Origin: Aalborgiella sp043775055
GTDB taxonomy: Bacteria > Pseudomonadota > Gammaproteobacteria > Burkholderiales > Burkholderiaceae_C
Assembly: GCA_043775055.1 (NCBI GenBank)
Contig: JAYVSU010000182.1
Span: forward strand, 1 to 18,734
Length of the DNA: 18,734 nt
Direction: 5' to 3'
Made by a program: the position numbers and the translations under genes. Positions 1 through 6,760 of this stretch are shown here, piece by piece; the stretch's first letter is position 1, and every line of letters starts with the position of its first letter. The notes beneath the pieces were generated by a model. It did not search any database, was not told the DNA's origin, and worked only from the letters and a program-made list of their open reading frames with translations.

Positions 1-56
1 TTTTTGCCTTCGCGGCAGAGTTCAACGAGTTTTTTGCCGATTTCTAGAGTGTTCAT
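1..56 (-). CDS. NTF2/SnoaL-like family protein, N-terminal fragment (partial)
   Basis: The reading frame begins with ATG at 56-54 and runs off the left edge, so only about 18 residues are visible (MNTLEIGKKLVELCREGK). A good ribosome binding site, AGGAGA, lies at 66-61 on the minus strand, four bases before the ATG. The opening resembles small SnoaL-like / nuclear-transport-factor-2 fold proteins, which often begin with a helix of this type. That family call is a recognition from very little sequence. The gene is divergent from the FAD-binding oxidoreductase at 138. Confidence 0.6.
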   Translation of the reverse strand, partial: MNTLEIGKKLVELCREGK

Positions 57-137
57 ACTGTCTCCTAGTTGACGTGAAGGGAAGATGTGACATGATAAAT
101 CTGAAGCTTATCACTGTTGAACCCTGTAGGAGCGCCC
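57..137. promoter_or_regulatory. Divergent promoter region between the NTF2-like gene and the FAD oxidoreductase
   Basis: This short intergenic stretch must hold both promoters. On the plus strand TTGACG (69-74) is a fair -35, followed by GATAAA (94-99) as a weak -10 with a long 19-base spacer. TGATAA (93-98) and TTATCA (108-113) form a 6-bp inverted repeat that could be an operator. None of this is strong. Confidence 0.3.
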
Positions 138-1559
138 TTGCAAGACATTGAAACGGATTACCTCATCATCGGCAGCGGAGCTTCGGGACTGGCTTTTGCG
201 GATACTTTGGTGCAAGAGTCAGATGCGCACATCACCCTCGTAGACCGCCACGCCAAACCGGGCGGGCACTGGAACGATGCCTACCCGTTTGTCACGCTGC
301 ACCAACCTTCGTCTTTTTACGGCGTGAATTCTATGGCTTTGGGCGCTAACCGCAAAGACACGGTTGGTGCGAATCAAGGCATGTACGAGCTGGCTTCTGG
401 GCCAGAAGTGAGCGCGTATTTTGACCGGGTCATGAACCAAACGCTGCTGCCCAGTGGCCGCGTCAGCTACCACACTACGAGTAACTATTTGAGGTATGAC
501 GAAGCTACTGGCGTTCACCAGTTTGAATCTATTTTGTCGGGTGCGAAAACATCCGTCAAAGTACGTAAAAAATTCGTTGATGCCAACTACTTTAGCCCCA
601 CTGTGCCATCTACCCATTCGCCCAAGTTCAACGTGGCTGAAGGCGTGCGACTGGTCGCACCGAATGCGCTGACACAGCTTTGGCAGGGTAAGAACACTCC
701 CAGTCGCTTTTGCATCGTAGGCGCTGGCAAAACCGCGATGGACGCCGGTGTTTGGCTGCTCAATCACGGCGCTGTACCCGACAGCATCAGCTGGGTGATG
801 CCACGTGACTCTTGGTTGGTGAACCGCCTGACCACCCAGCCGGGTGAAGAATTTTTCGCCCACTCCATTGGCGGCCAAGCCACGCAAATGGATAGTTTTG
901 CCAAAGCCACCAACGCGGAAGATTTGTTTTTACGCTTGGAAGCCAGCGACCAAATGCTGCGCATCTACCCCGAACACATGCCTTCCATGTTCCATTTTGC
1001 GACCGTGTCTAAAGGCGAGATCGCCATTTTGCAGCGCATCAAAAACGTCATCCGCATGGGGCGCGTGCAAGCACTGGAGCCCAACCGTATGGTCTTGGAT
1101 AAAGGAAGCGTGACGATGGAGGCTGGCACGCTGTACATAGACTGCACCGCTTCGGCCGTGGAGCCTCGCGCCATGCCACCCATTTTTAGCGGCAACAAGA
1201 TTGTTCTGCAGTTGGTACGCGCACCGTTACCTACCTTCAGCGCGGCGCTGATTGCTTATGTGGAAGCGCATTATGACGATGAGAAGTTGAAAAACAAACT
1301 GTGCGGCAACGTGCCTTTTCCGCACAGCATGGCCGACTACCCGCGCACCATCGCCGCCAATATGACTAACCAAATGCATTGGGCAGAGGACAAAACCCTG
1401 CGCAATTGGATGCGCGAGAGTCGCTTAGACGGTTTTGGCAAATTGATGACCAGTATTGACCCCAACGATACCGAAAAAACAGCCATCATGGCCAAGTTCC
1501 GAGCCTCGGCCATGGCGGCGATGGCGAATATGCCTAAGCTGCTGGCGGCTTCACACTAG
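138..1559 (+). CDS. FAD/NAD(P)-binding oxidoreductase (flavin monooxygenase-like)
   Basis: A 473-residue flavoprotein-like protein. I start it at TTG 138 (MQDIETDYLIIGSGASG) because AGGAG at 128-132 sits five bases upstream. A TTG at 117 is in frame, but that start would place the ribosome binding site inside the gene. The dinucleotide-binding motif GSGASG is at about residues 12-17, followed by an acidic residue ending beta-2 and a PGGHW segment typical of flavin monooxygenase-like proteins. A second Rossmann motif, VGAGKTAMDAG, is near residue 195 and suggests NAD(P)H binding. Several similar proteins are annotated only as NAD(P)-binding protein; the substrate cannot be told from sequence. 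No signal peptide or membrane segment is seen. The gene ends in TAG and converges with the DsbA-family gene. Confidence 0.85.
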   Translation: MQDIETDYLIIGSGASGLAFADTLVQESDAHITLVDRHAKPGGHWNDAYPFVTLHQPSSFYGVNSMALGANRKDTVGANQGMYELASGPEVSAYFDRVMNQTLLPSGRVSYHTTSNYLRYDEATGVHQFESILSGAKTSVKVRKKFVDANYFSPTVPSTHSPKFNVAEGVRLVAPNALTQLWQGKNTPSRFCIVGAGKTAMDAGVWLLNHGAVPDSISWVMPRDSWLVNRLTTQPGEEFFAHSIGGQATQMDSFAKATNAEDLFLRLEASDQMLRIYPEHMPSMFHFATVSKGEIAILQRIKNVIRMGRVQALEPNRMVLDKGSVTMEAGTLYIDCTASAVEPRAMPPIFSGNKIVLQLVRAPLPTFSAALIAYVEAHYDDEKLKNKLCGNVPFPHSMADYPRTIAANMTNQMHWAEDKTLRNWMRESRLDGFGKLMTSIDPNDTEKTAIMAKFRASAMAAMANMPKLLAASH

Positions 1560-1582
1560 ATCTTTCAGTCAAGGCGTTGAAT

Positions 1583-1626
1583 GGCGTTAGGCAATCCCCC
1601 ACGCCACGCCAGCGTCAGCTAACGCC
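1583..1626. repeat. 8-bp inverted repeat between convergent genes
   Basis: GGCGTTAG (1583-1590) and CTAACGCC (1619-1626) are perfect inverted copies with a 28-base loop, straddling the end of the DsbA-family gene. It could form a weak hairpin between two convergent genes. There is no T-run, so it is not a classical intrinsic terminator. Confidence 0.3.
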
Positions 1627-2286
1627 CACATTAGCCAGCAGCTGCTCAAGTTTTCCATACAGAAGCTGGCCGTGCACCAAGCGACGTCCTTGAGACCCAT
1701 CGATCACCAGTGCAGGTACGCCTTGGGCACCTAGGCTGTGCATCAACTGCTGCGCTAGTTGCAAACGGCCTAGATTAGCTTGTTGCAAGGCAGCATCGTT
1801 AGCAAGCAAGCGATCTGCAGCCGCGCCCTGCCCAATGCCGCGCAGAACCTCAGCCACCACTTTGCTGTCGCAGGTATCTAGTCCATGCACGTAGCGGGCT
1901 TCCTGCAAATGCTTCAAAGCGTTCAGTTCGGCAGGCGCATCTGCATCTGCATCTGCATCTGCATCTGCATCAGGATCAGTTAAGGCTACTGCAGTCAAGG
2001 CCAAAGTAGCCGCTGCAGAATCAAAAGCACTACCATGGCGCCCTAGCACGTGTCGGCGGTAGGCCTCGGTGAAACGCTGGCCAGTGAGCGTCTGGATACG
2101 CTGGTCATTGGACCAGGCATACGCTGCAAACGCCGCATCCATGGTGCGACCCGAGCCAGAAAACATGCCCGTCGGTGCCAAAACGAGCTGCACGTCGGGG
2201 TGCTGGCCGAGTTGCTGCACCACAGGTGAAGCGCCATAGCACCAACCGCACAGCGGATCAAACAAATAGGTGAGTGTGGTGGTCAT
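1615..2286 (-). CDS. DsbA family (FrnE-like) thioredoxin-fold protein
   Basis: A 223-residue protein with the redox motif CGWC at about residues 13-16 (PLCGWCYGA), just after the first beta strand, and a cis-proline segment GVPALV near the C-terminus. This is the layout of cytoplasmic DsbA/FrnE-like oxidoreductases: a thioredoxin fold with a helical insertion and no signal peptide. The expected role is thiol-disulfide exchange; the partner is unknown. The helical domain contains a run of Asp-Ala dipeptides (about residues 105-116) encoded by a hexanucleotide tandem repeat. The ATG at 2286 has no clear Shine-Dalgarno. It lies 19 bases after the stop of the MBL-fold gene, so it is probably the second gene of that operon and translationally coupled. 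Confidence 0.85.
   Translation of the reverse strand: MTTTLTYLFDPLCGWCYGASPVVQQLGQHPDVQLVLAPTGMFSGSGRTMDAAFAAYAWSNDQRIQTLTGQRFTEAYRRHVLGRHGSAFDSAAATLALTAVALTDPDADADADADADAPAELNALKHLQEARYVHGLDTCDSKVVAEVLRGIGQGAAADRLLANDAALQQANLGRLQLAQQLMHSLGAQGVPALVIDGSQGRRLVHGQLLYGKLEQLLANVGVS
1937..1972. repeat. Hexanucleotide tandem repeat (GCATCT)n inside the DsbA-family gene
   Basis: Five perfect GCATCT units followed by one GCATCA unit, 36 bp in all. Read on the minus strand they encode alternating Asp-Ala. Because the unit is six bases, copy-number change would alter protein length by two residues per unit without shifting the frame. Confidence 0.95.
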
Positions 2287-2305
2287 GGTTAAATTATGCT
2301 GCGGT

Positions 2306-3172
2306 TTACCACTTGGCTTCGCCTTTGTTGACCTTAGAGCCGAGGTCTAACGAGTAAGCGCCATCAGTCACCGCCGGGAAAGCCTGCTTCATGGATTGAA
2401 TCAACTCTGCGCTGTTTTTGCTGCCGGCCACATTTTTCTCAAACGTTTCCAAATACGACTTGGTAAAAGCCAGCGCACTGGCATCCATCTTAGTACCAGC
2501 TTGCATGTGGCCTGGAACCACCAACGTGGGCTGCAGAGCGGCCATCTCATTGAGTTGAGCAACCCAAGCAGCGCGCTCGGCGAGTGATTGTGTGTCTGCC
2601 GTCCACACATGCATATTGCCAAAAACGCCAATATTGCCCACGATGGCTTTGATGGATGGAATCCAAGCGTAAGGGCGATGCGCCAACAGACCTTGCGTGC
2701 CTTTGATTTCAATCGTTTGGCCATCCACGGTCAGGGTGTTACCAGCTAACGCACGCGGCAACACCGGTTTGCGCGGCGCATTGGCACCCATTTTTGGGCC
2801 CCAAAACGCCAGCTTGCCAGCCATTTTGGGGGCGAGTTTGTCCAGCACGGCAGGCGTGGTCACCACATCGGCTTGCGGGAAGATTTCTTTGAGGGTTTCC
2901 ACGCCGAAGTAGTAATCTGGGTCGGCTTGGCTCACATAAATGGTGGTGAGCTGCTTGCCGCTGTCGAGCACGTTGGCGGCAATGCGCAGTGCGTCGGCAC
3001 GGGTGAAGCCAGCGTCAATCACCATGGCTTCTTTTTGGCCGTAAACCAGTGTGGAATTGACGTTGAAGCTGTTAGCGTCGGCGTTGTAGACCTTGACGGT
3101 GAGCGCTTGTTGCGCCTGAGCAGCTGAGAAAGCCATGGCGATGGAAGCAGCGACGAGTGTGGTGCGGATCAT
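2306..3172 (-). CDS. Exported MBL-fold (metallo-beta-lactamase-like) hydrolase
   Basis: A 288-residue protein starting at ATG 3172, six bases after AGGAG (3183-3179). An upstream in-frame ATG at 3253 is less likely, since this start gives a clean Sec signal peptide (MIRTTLVAASIAMAFSAAQA, cleavage after AQA). The fold is recognisable from the beta strands around LVYGQKEAMVIDAGF, the segment IYVSQADPDYYFG at the usual HxHxDH position, and a late VPGH motif. The metal motif is degenerate: SQADPDYYFG replaces the usual SHxHxDHxxG, with only the Asp and the glycine kept. The protein may therefore bind metal differently or not be a classical hydrolase. It is the first gene of an operon with the DsbA-family gene and divergent from a LysR regulator that probably controls it. 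Confidence 0.8.
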   Translation of the reverse strand: MIRTTLVAASIAMAFSAAQAQQALTVKVYNADANSFNVNSTLVYGQKEAMVIDAGFTRADALRIAANVLDSGKQLTTIYVSQADPDYYFGVETLKEIFPQADVVTTPAVLDKLAPKMAGKLAFWGPKMGANAPRKPVLPRALAGNTLTVDGQTIEIKGTQGLLAHRPYAWIPSIKAIVGNIGVFGNMHVWTADTQSLAERAAWVAQLNEMAALQPTLVVPGHMQAGTKMDASALAFTKSYLETFEKNVAGSKNSAELIQSMKQAFPAVTDGAYSLDLGSKVNKGEAKW

Positions 3173-3324
3173 AGTGAACTCCTGAAATTTACTTTGGTTA
3201 AAAGGAACGCTATAGAACGTATTCTTAAGCGCTAGGATGAAGTTTAGTTTCAATATTCAATCAAATAAACCCTATAATCTGGCCATATATGTTTCATAAA
3301 TCGAACAAATCAAAGTCATAAACC
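3173..3324. promoter_or_regulatory. Divergent MBL-fold / LysR control region
   Basis: A 152-bp AT-rich intergenic region. On the plus strand a perfect -10 box TATAAT lies at 3273-3278, with a weak -35 (TTCAAT, 3249-3254) 18 bases upstream. An inverted repeat, TATG (3288-3291) and CATA (3295-3298) inside ATATGTTTCATA, lies just before the LysR start and could be a LysR-type operator. LysR regulators usually bind such shared regions, controlling the divergent gene and themselves. Confidence 0.5.
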
Positions 3325-4230
3325 ATGGACCGTTTGACCGCCATGGAGGTGTTTGTCGAGGTGGCTCAGACGGGCAGCTTCAGTGCCACAGCAGACAAGC
3401 TGGACATGTCCCGAGCCATGGTCACCCGCTACGTGGCGGAGCTGGAGCAATGGCTGGGCGCACGCTTGTTGCAGCGCACGACCCGCAGTGTGACCCTGAC
3501 CGATGCGGGTGAAAGCTGCTTGCGCCGCAGCCAGCAGATGCTGGCGCTCAAAGAAAATGTAGAAGAAGAAACCACCTATGCAGGCAATGAGCTGCGCGGC
3601 CAGCTGCGGCTGACCTGCAGCACCTCCTTTGCCTATGCGCAGATAGCGGCAGCTATCGCAGACTTTTTGCAGCTACACCCCAAACTGAAGATCGACCTCA
3701 ATGCTAGCGAAGGCGCGCTGAATCTGGTGGAGGCGCGTATCGACCTGGCTATCCGCATCAGCGCAGAGCCTGACCCCATGCTGATTGCGCGACCGCTGGC
3801 GGTTTGCGACTCGGTACTGGTGGCGTCGCCAGCTTATCTTGCCAGCCATGGCGTCCTGCAAAACCCGGCTGATTTAATCACCCACCGTTGCTTGAGCTAT
3901 GCCAACTTTGGCAAAAGTATTTGGCATATGAAGCGCGGGACGGAGCAGCAACAAGTCGGTGTGACCAGCCATTTCAGCGCCAATGAATCGACAGCGCTGC
4001 TGCAAGCCGCACTGGCCGGTGCTGGTATTGCGCTGCAACCTACTTATTTGGCCAATCCCCATGTGGCTACGGGTGCTTTGCAAGTGGTTTTACCAGACTG
4101 GGCGCTGCCTACGATGCGAATCTATGCCCTCTACCCGTCGCGCAAAAACCTCTCACCTGCGGTGCGTGCCTTGGTGGACTTCTTGGTGCTGCGCTTTGCT
4201 AACGTTCCTTGGTCATTGAAGCAGGCTTGA
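3325..4230 (+). CDS. LysR-family transcriptional regulator
   Basis: A 301-residue protein of standard LysR length. The winged helix-turn-helix occupies about residues 1-60 (MDRLTAMEVFVEVAQTGSFS, then ATADKLDMSRAMVTRYVAEL and the wing LLQRTTRSVTLTDAG). The effector-binding domain covers about residues 90-295. The N-terminal MDRLTAMEVFV type is common among CrgA-like regulators of oxidative or xenobiotic responses; the effector is unknown. ATG 3325 has only a poor Shine-Dalgarno. The gene is back-to-back with the MBL-fold/DsbA operon, which is its probable target, and converges with the hydrolase gene at 4266. Confidence 0.92.
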   Translation: MDRLTAMEVFVEVAQTGSFSATADKLDMSRAMVTRYVAELEQWLGARLLQRTTRSVTLTDAGESCLRRSQQMLALKENVEEETTYAGNELRGQLRLTCSTSFAYAQIAAAIADFLQLHPKLKIDLNASEGALNLVEARIDLAIRISAEPDPMLIARPLAVCDSVLVASPAYLASHGVLQNPADLITHRCLSYANFGKSIWHMKRGTEQQQVGVTSHFSANESTALLQAALAGAGIALQPTYLANPHVATGALQVVLPDWALPTMRIYALYPSRKNLSPAVRALVDFLVLRFANVPWSLKQA

Positions 4231-4265
4231 ATGAAGACAGCAAAACATCAAGCCACCATGTGCGA

Positions 4266-5237
4266 TCAAGGCAAAACCAACGCGTCTTTCAAAATCACCT
4301 TCAACCGCGCATAAGCTTTCTCCCGCGCCGCAGGGTTGGCGCCCGCCATCACACCTTTGCCTGGATGCAAGCGGCTGGGGATATTTTTACGCTCCACCAC
4401 GCTGCCCACCGGGTTGTCAAAGTCATGCACAGCACCTTCAAATACCGTCAATTCAACCGGCAAATTCATCGACTGCAGATGCTTGGCCAGATCCATGCAC
4501 GGAATAGGCGGCGTCCAGTCGTCGTCTGCACCTAAAAACAGGGTGAGCGCCGTGTTTGGACGGTAACCGTTTTTCTTGGCATCTGAGCAGCCTGGGTAAA
4601 ACGCAACGGCGGTTTTGAACTTCAGCTCTTCTTTCGAGTTTTCCGTAACCTGTTGATTTTTAACAAAATTATTCACCACGGCGTTGTTTGCATCCGTCAC
4701 CGCCAGCACCGCACTGCCACCGTGCGACCAACCCAGCGCGGCGATACGCCTTTTGTCAGCCCAGGGCTGCTGCGCCACCCACGCCAGCGTAGCCAGTGCA
4801 TCAGCGCGGCGCTCACCTTGCGTGATGTCGCGGCTGCCTATGGGTTTGGCGCAGATGGATTGCTCGCCACGCGGTGTCAAACTGTCGGGGAAGACCACGT
4901 TGTAACCCTCAGCCACCAGCAAGTCCGCCATGGCCTGATGGCGTGCGTTCAAACCACCCTTGGTCGGCCCGGCCGTCGCATACAAACCACCGCAGCCATG
5001 AAAAGCCACCACCGTACCACGCTTCAAACCGACTGGGCGTTGTAAATGCTGAGTTTGTGGCATCTCCACAGGAACAAACACCCAAGCCTTGAGCGATGTG
5101 CCGTCCAAACTCGGAAAAGTCACCTCTACCGGCTGCGCAGCGTGAGCAAGGGGGTTGAAGGCTGCAAAACAGCCCAAAAGCACTGAAATCACCAAATTCA
5201 AGGCTATTTTTGGCTGTAGCCGGCGTATTTTCTTCAT
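4266..5237 (-). CDS. Exported dienelactone hydrolase-like alpha/beta hydrolase
   Basis: A 323-residue protein with a Sec signal peptide (n-region MKKIRRLQPK, hydrophobic core LVISVLLGCFAAF, cleavage near AHA|A at residue 33). The alpha/beta-hydrolase features are an oxyanion segment AFHGCGG (about 78-84), nucleophile elbow GWSHGG with Ser171, an acid in FLGADDDWTP (about Asp238-240) and the catalytic His in VHDFDNP (His271). This matches the dienelactone hydrolase family; the true substrate is unknown. Paired cysteines (for example near 128, 217 and 247) fit a periplasmic location. The ATG at 5237 and the first ten or so codons lie inside copy A of the interspersed repeat, and no Shine-Dalgarno is seen upstream. 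An internal TTG or GTG start would shorten the signal peptide but not the enzyme. Confidence 0.82.
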   Translation of the reverse strand: MKKIRRLQPKIALNLVISVLLGCFAAFNPLAHAAQPVEVTFPSLDGTSLKAWVFVPVEMPQTQHLQRPVGLKRGTVVAFHGCGGLYATAGPTKGGLNARHQAMADLLVAEGYNVVFPDSLTPRGEQSICAKPIGSRDITQGERRADALATLAWVAQQPWADKRRIAALGWSHGGSAVLAVTDANNAVVNNFVKNQQVTENSKEELKFKTAVAFYPGCSDAKKNGYRPNTALTLFLGADDDWTPPIPCMDLAKHLQSMNLPVELTVFEGAVHDFDNPVGSVVERKNIPSRLHPGKGVMAGANPAAREKAYARLKVILKDALVLP

Positions 5238-5257
5238 AGTTTGCTATTATTTTTGAT
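5207..5257 (+). repeat. Interspersed repeat, copy A (overlaps the start of the hydrolase gene)
   Basis: Core GGCTGTAGCCGGCG at 5212-5225, then exactly 16 bases, then TGCTAT at 5242-5247, followed by TATTTTTGA as in copy C. Read on the other strand it carries the ATG and first codons of the exported hydrolase. Confidence 0.85.
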
Positions 5258-5362
5258 ATTTAATAAAATTTGATTTAGCTCAATTTTCACGTTAATTTGG
5301 TGATTTTTCACTTGATTATGTCTGGCTATGCGCTCAAACTAAGCTTTCAGATTTCTACCTCT

Positions 5363-5367
5363 AGGAG
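5363..5367 (+). promoter_or_regulatory. Ribosome binding site of the 5373 gene
   Basis: AGGAG followed by a five-base spacer (AAACA) before the ATG at 5373. It is one of the strongest start signals in the window and fixes this reading frame as the coding one, rather than the long antisense open frame. Confidence 0.8.
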
Positions 5368-5372
5368 AAACA

Positions 5373-6662
5373 ATGAAACGTTTGATCACGCTGACATTGG
5401 CTACACTGCCTTTGCTTGCCATTCCCTTTCCAGCATTCAGCCAAACCACCAAAGCCCCCATCGCGCAGTATTGGATAGACATTTCTACCTCGTCCCTGAT
5501 GGGTATGGACGAGCTGCCCAACATGGGCGGCATGATGGCGGGGATGATGAACAAATCTGCCACCGGCAGAGACGGCAAACAAGCCACCGGCGTCGGCAAC
5601 TTTGGCATGACCAAAGCCGGCATGATGGGCCGCTACTTGGACACCGCGCTGTACACATCGCGCAAACCCAACGGCACCGAGGCCATACACACCGTGCCCG
5701 CCAATGCAGGCTTGGGCGCAGAGCCACTCAAACTCATCACCCCGCCGCGTGAAGGCTTGCAAACGGGGCGCGATGAAGTGGACTACCCCGAACGCCCACA
5801 GGTTCGCATCCTTTTCTACTGGGGTTGCAGCGCACAGGTCAAAAGCGGCCAACCAAGGGTGTTTGACAGCGCCAAACTCTCGCAGCAAGACTACGCCAAC
5901 TTCATGCAAGGCCGCAGCGTGCGTGACCGGGGCGCCAAAGCCGAACCCGGCTACGCCATTTGGCCCAACGAGGCGCAAAACTCCCGCATAGCTCGCAACG
6001 CTTCGTTGGTGGGTGAGCACACGGTCACTGGCGACGGCATTCCCGCCAACATGCGCTTCACGTTGGGCGCAGGGCAAGACTTCATGCCCACCATGCAGGT
6101 GGACAACGTCGGCAAGCTGAGCGACCCGATTCGCGTCAGCTGGCAAAGCATCCCCACCGCGCGCGCCTACATGCTGACGGCTTTGAGCGGCAGCGACGGC
6201 AAAGGCGGCGGTGCGGATATGGTGATTTGGAGTTCCTCCGAGCCGCCAGAATCGGGCATGGGCTTGATGGACTACGTCAGCAACAGCAACATCGACAAAT
6301 GGCTGGGTGAGCGCGTTTTGCTGCCCGCCAGCCAAACGCAGTGCGACATACCCGCTGGTATTTTTGAAAAAGGCAGCGCCGCCATGCTGCGCTCCATCGC
6401 CTACGGCAGCGAAGCCAACTTCAGCTACCCACCCCGCCCCGCCAACCTAGCCGCCAGCGCCTCGTTCACCCCCGAATGGGCCGTGCGTGTACGCAACAAA
6501 TCACTCGCCATGAACATCTTGAGCGAAGACGCACGCGGCAATTCCCGCTCCAGCGGCGCACGCAATGCGCCTAGCGGTCAGCAGCAAGGTGAAGAGGAGA
6601 AATCACCCGCTCTCGGCATCCCAGGTGTGGGTGGGTTGCTAAAGGGGTTGTTTGGGCGATAG
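5373..6662 (+). CDS. Conserved-looking exported protein of unknown function, Met-rich near N-terminus
   Basis: A 429-residue protein with a clear Sec signal peptide (MKRLITLTLATLPLLAIPFP, cleavage near AFSQ). I do not recognise a named domain. After the signal there is a methionine-rich stretch (GMDELPNMGGMMAGMMN, about residues 46-62). A middle segment, RPQVRILFYWGCSAQV (about 147-162), resembles short YWGC segments I associate with other uncharacterised secreted proteins. The C-terminal 50 residues are low complexity (Ser, Arg, Gly, Gln, Glu), ending in a Gly-rich GIPGVGGLLKGLFGR tail. Met-rich segments sometimes bind copper, but nothing else here supports that. The gene stands alone between the divergent hydrolase and the convergent alaS, and ends in TAG. 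Confidence 0.75.
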   Translation: MKRLITLTLATLPLLAIPFPAFSQTTKAPIAQYWIDISTSSLMGMDELPNMGGMMAGMMNKSATGRDGKQATGVGNFGMTKAGMMGRYLDTALYTSRKPNGTEAIHTVPANAGLGAEPLKLITPPREGLQTGRDEVDYPERPQVRILFYWGCSAQVKSGQPRVFDSAKLSQQDYANFMQGRSVRDRGAKAEPGYAIWPNEAQNSRIARNASLVGEHTVTGDGIPANMRFTLGAGQDFMPTMQVDNVGKLSDPIRVSWQSIPTARAYMLTALSGSDGKGGGADMVIWSSSEPPESGMGLMDYVSNSNIDKWLGERVLLPASQTQCDIPAGIFEKGSAAMLRSIAYGSEANFSYPPRPANLAASASFTPEWAVRVRNKSLAMNILSEDARGNSRSSGARNAPSGQQQGEEEKSPALGIPGVGGLLKGLFGR

Positions 6663-6691
6663 GGAACTGTGGAACAACCAATATTACGATA

Positions 6692-6748
6692 TTTCAGGCT
6701 GTAGCCGGCGCATTTATTCAGTATTTTGCTATATTAAAAATAGCAAAT
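6692..6748 (+). repeat. Interspersed repeat, copy B, with hairpin between convergent genes
   Basis: Core GGCTGTAGCCGGCG at 6697-6710, 16 bases, then TGCTAT at 6727-6732. Its 3' part forms a perfect 8-bp hairpin: TTTGCTAT (6725-6732) with ATAGCAAA (6740-6747), loop of seven A/T bases. It lies between the ends of the convergent 5373 gene and alaS and could act as a weak bidirectional terminator. Confidence 0.85.
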
Positions 6749-6760
6749 TAACTCAACAAT

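Noticed and set aside
117..137. TTG at 117 as start of the FAD oxidoreductase
   Set aside because: It would put the AGGAG at 128-132 inside the gene; TTG 138 is correctly spaced and matches the usual N-terminus.
219..887. 222-codon open frame antisense to the FAD oxidoreductase
   Set aside because: Shadow of a clear flavoprotein gene with no family resemblance or start signal.
1937..1972. CRISPR array
   Set aside because: It is a simple hexanucleotide repeat without spacers and lies in coding sequence.
5361..6335. Long open frame (324 codons) antisense to the exported protein gene
   Set aside because: Its composition is that of a reverse-strand shadow, it has no start signal, and the plus strand has AGGAG, a signal peptide and a coherent protein.
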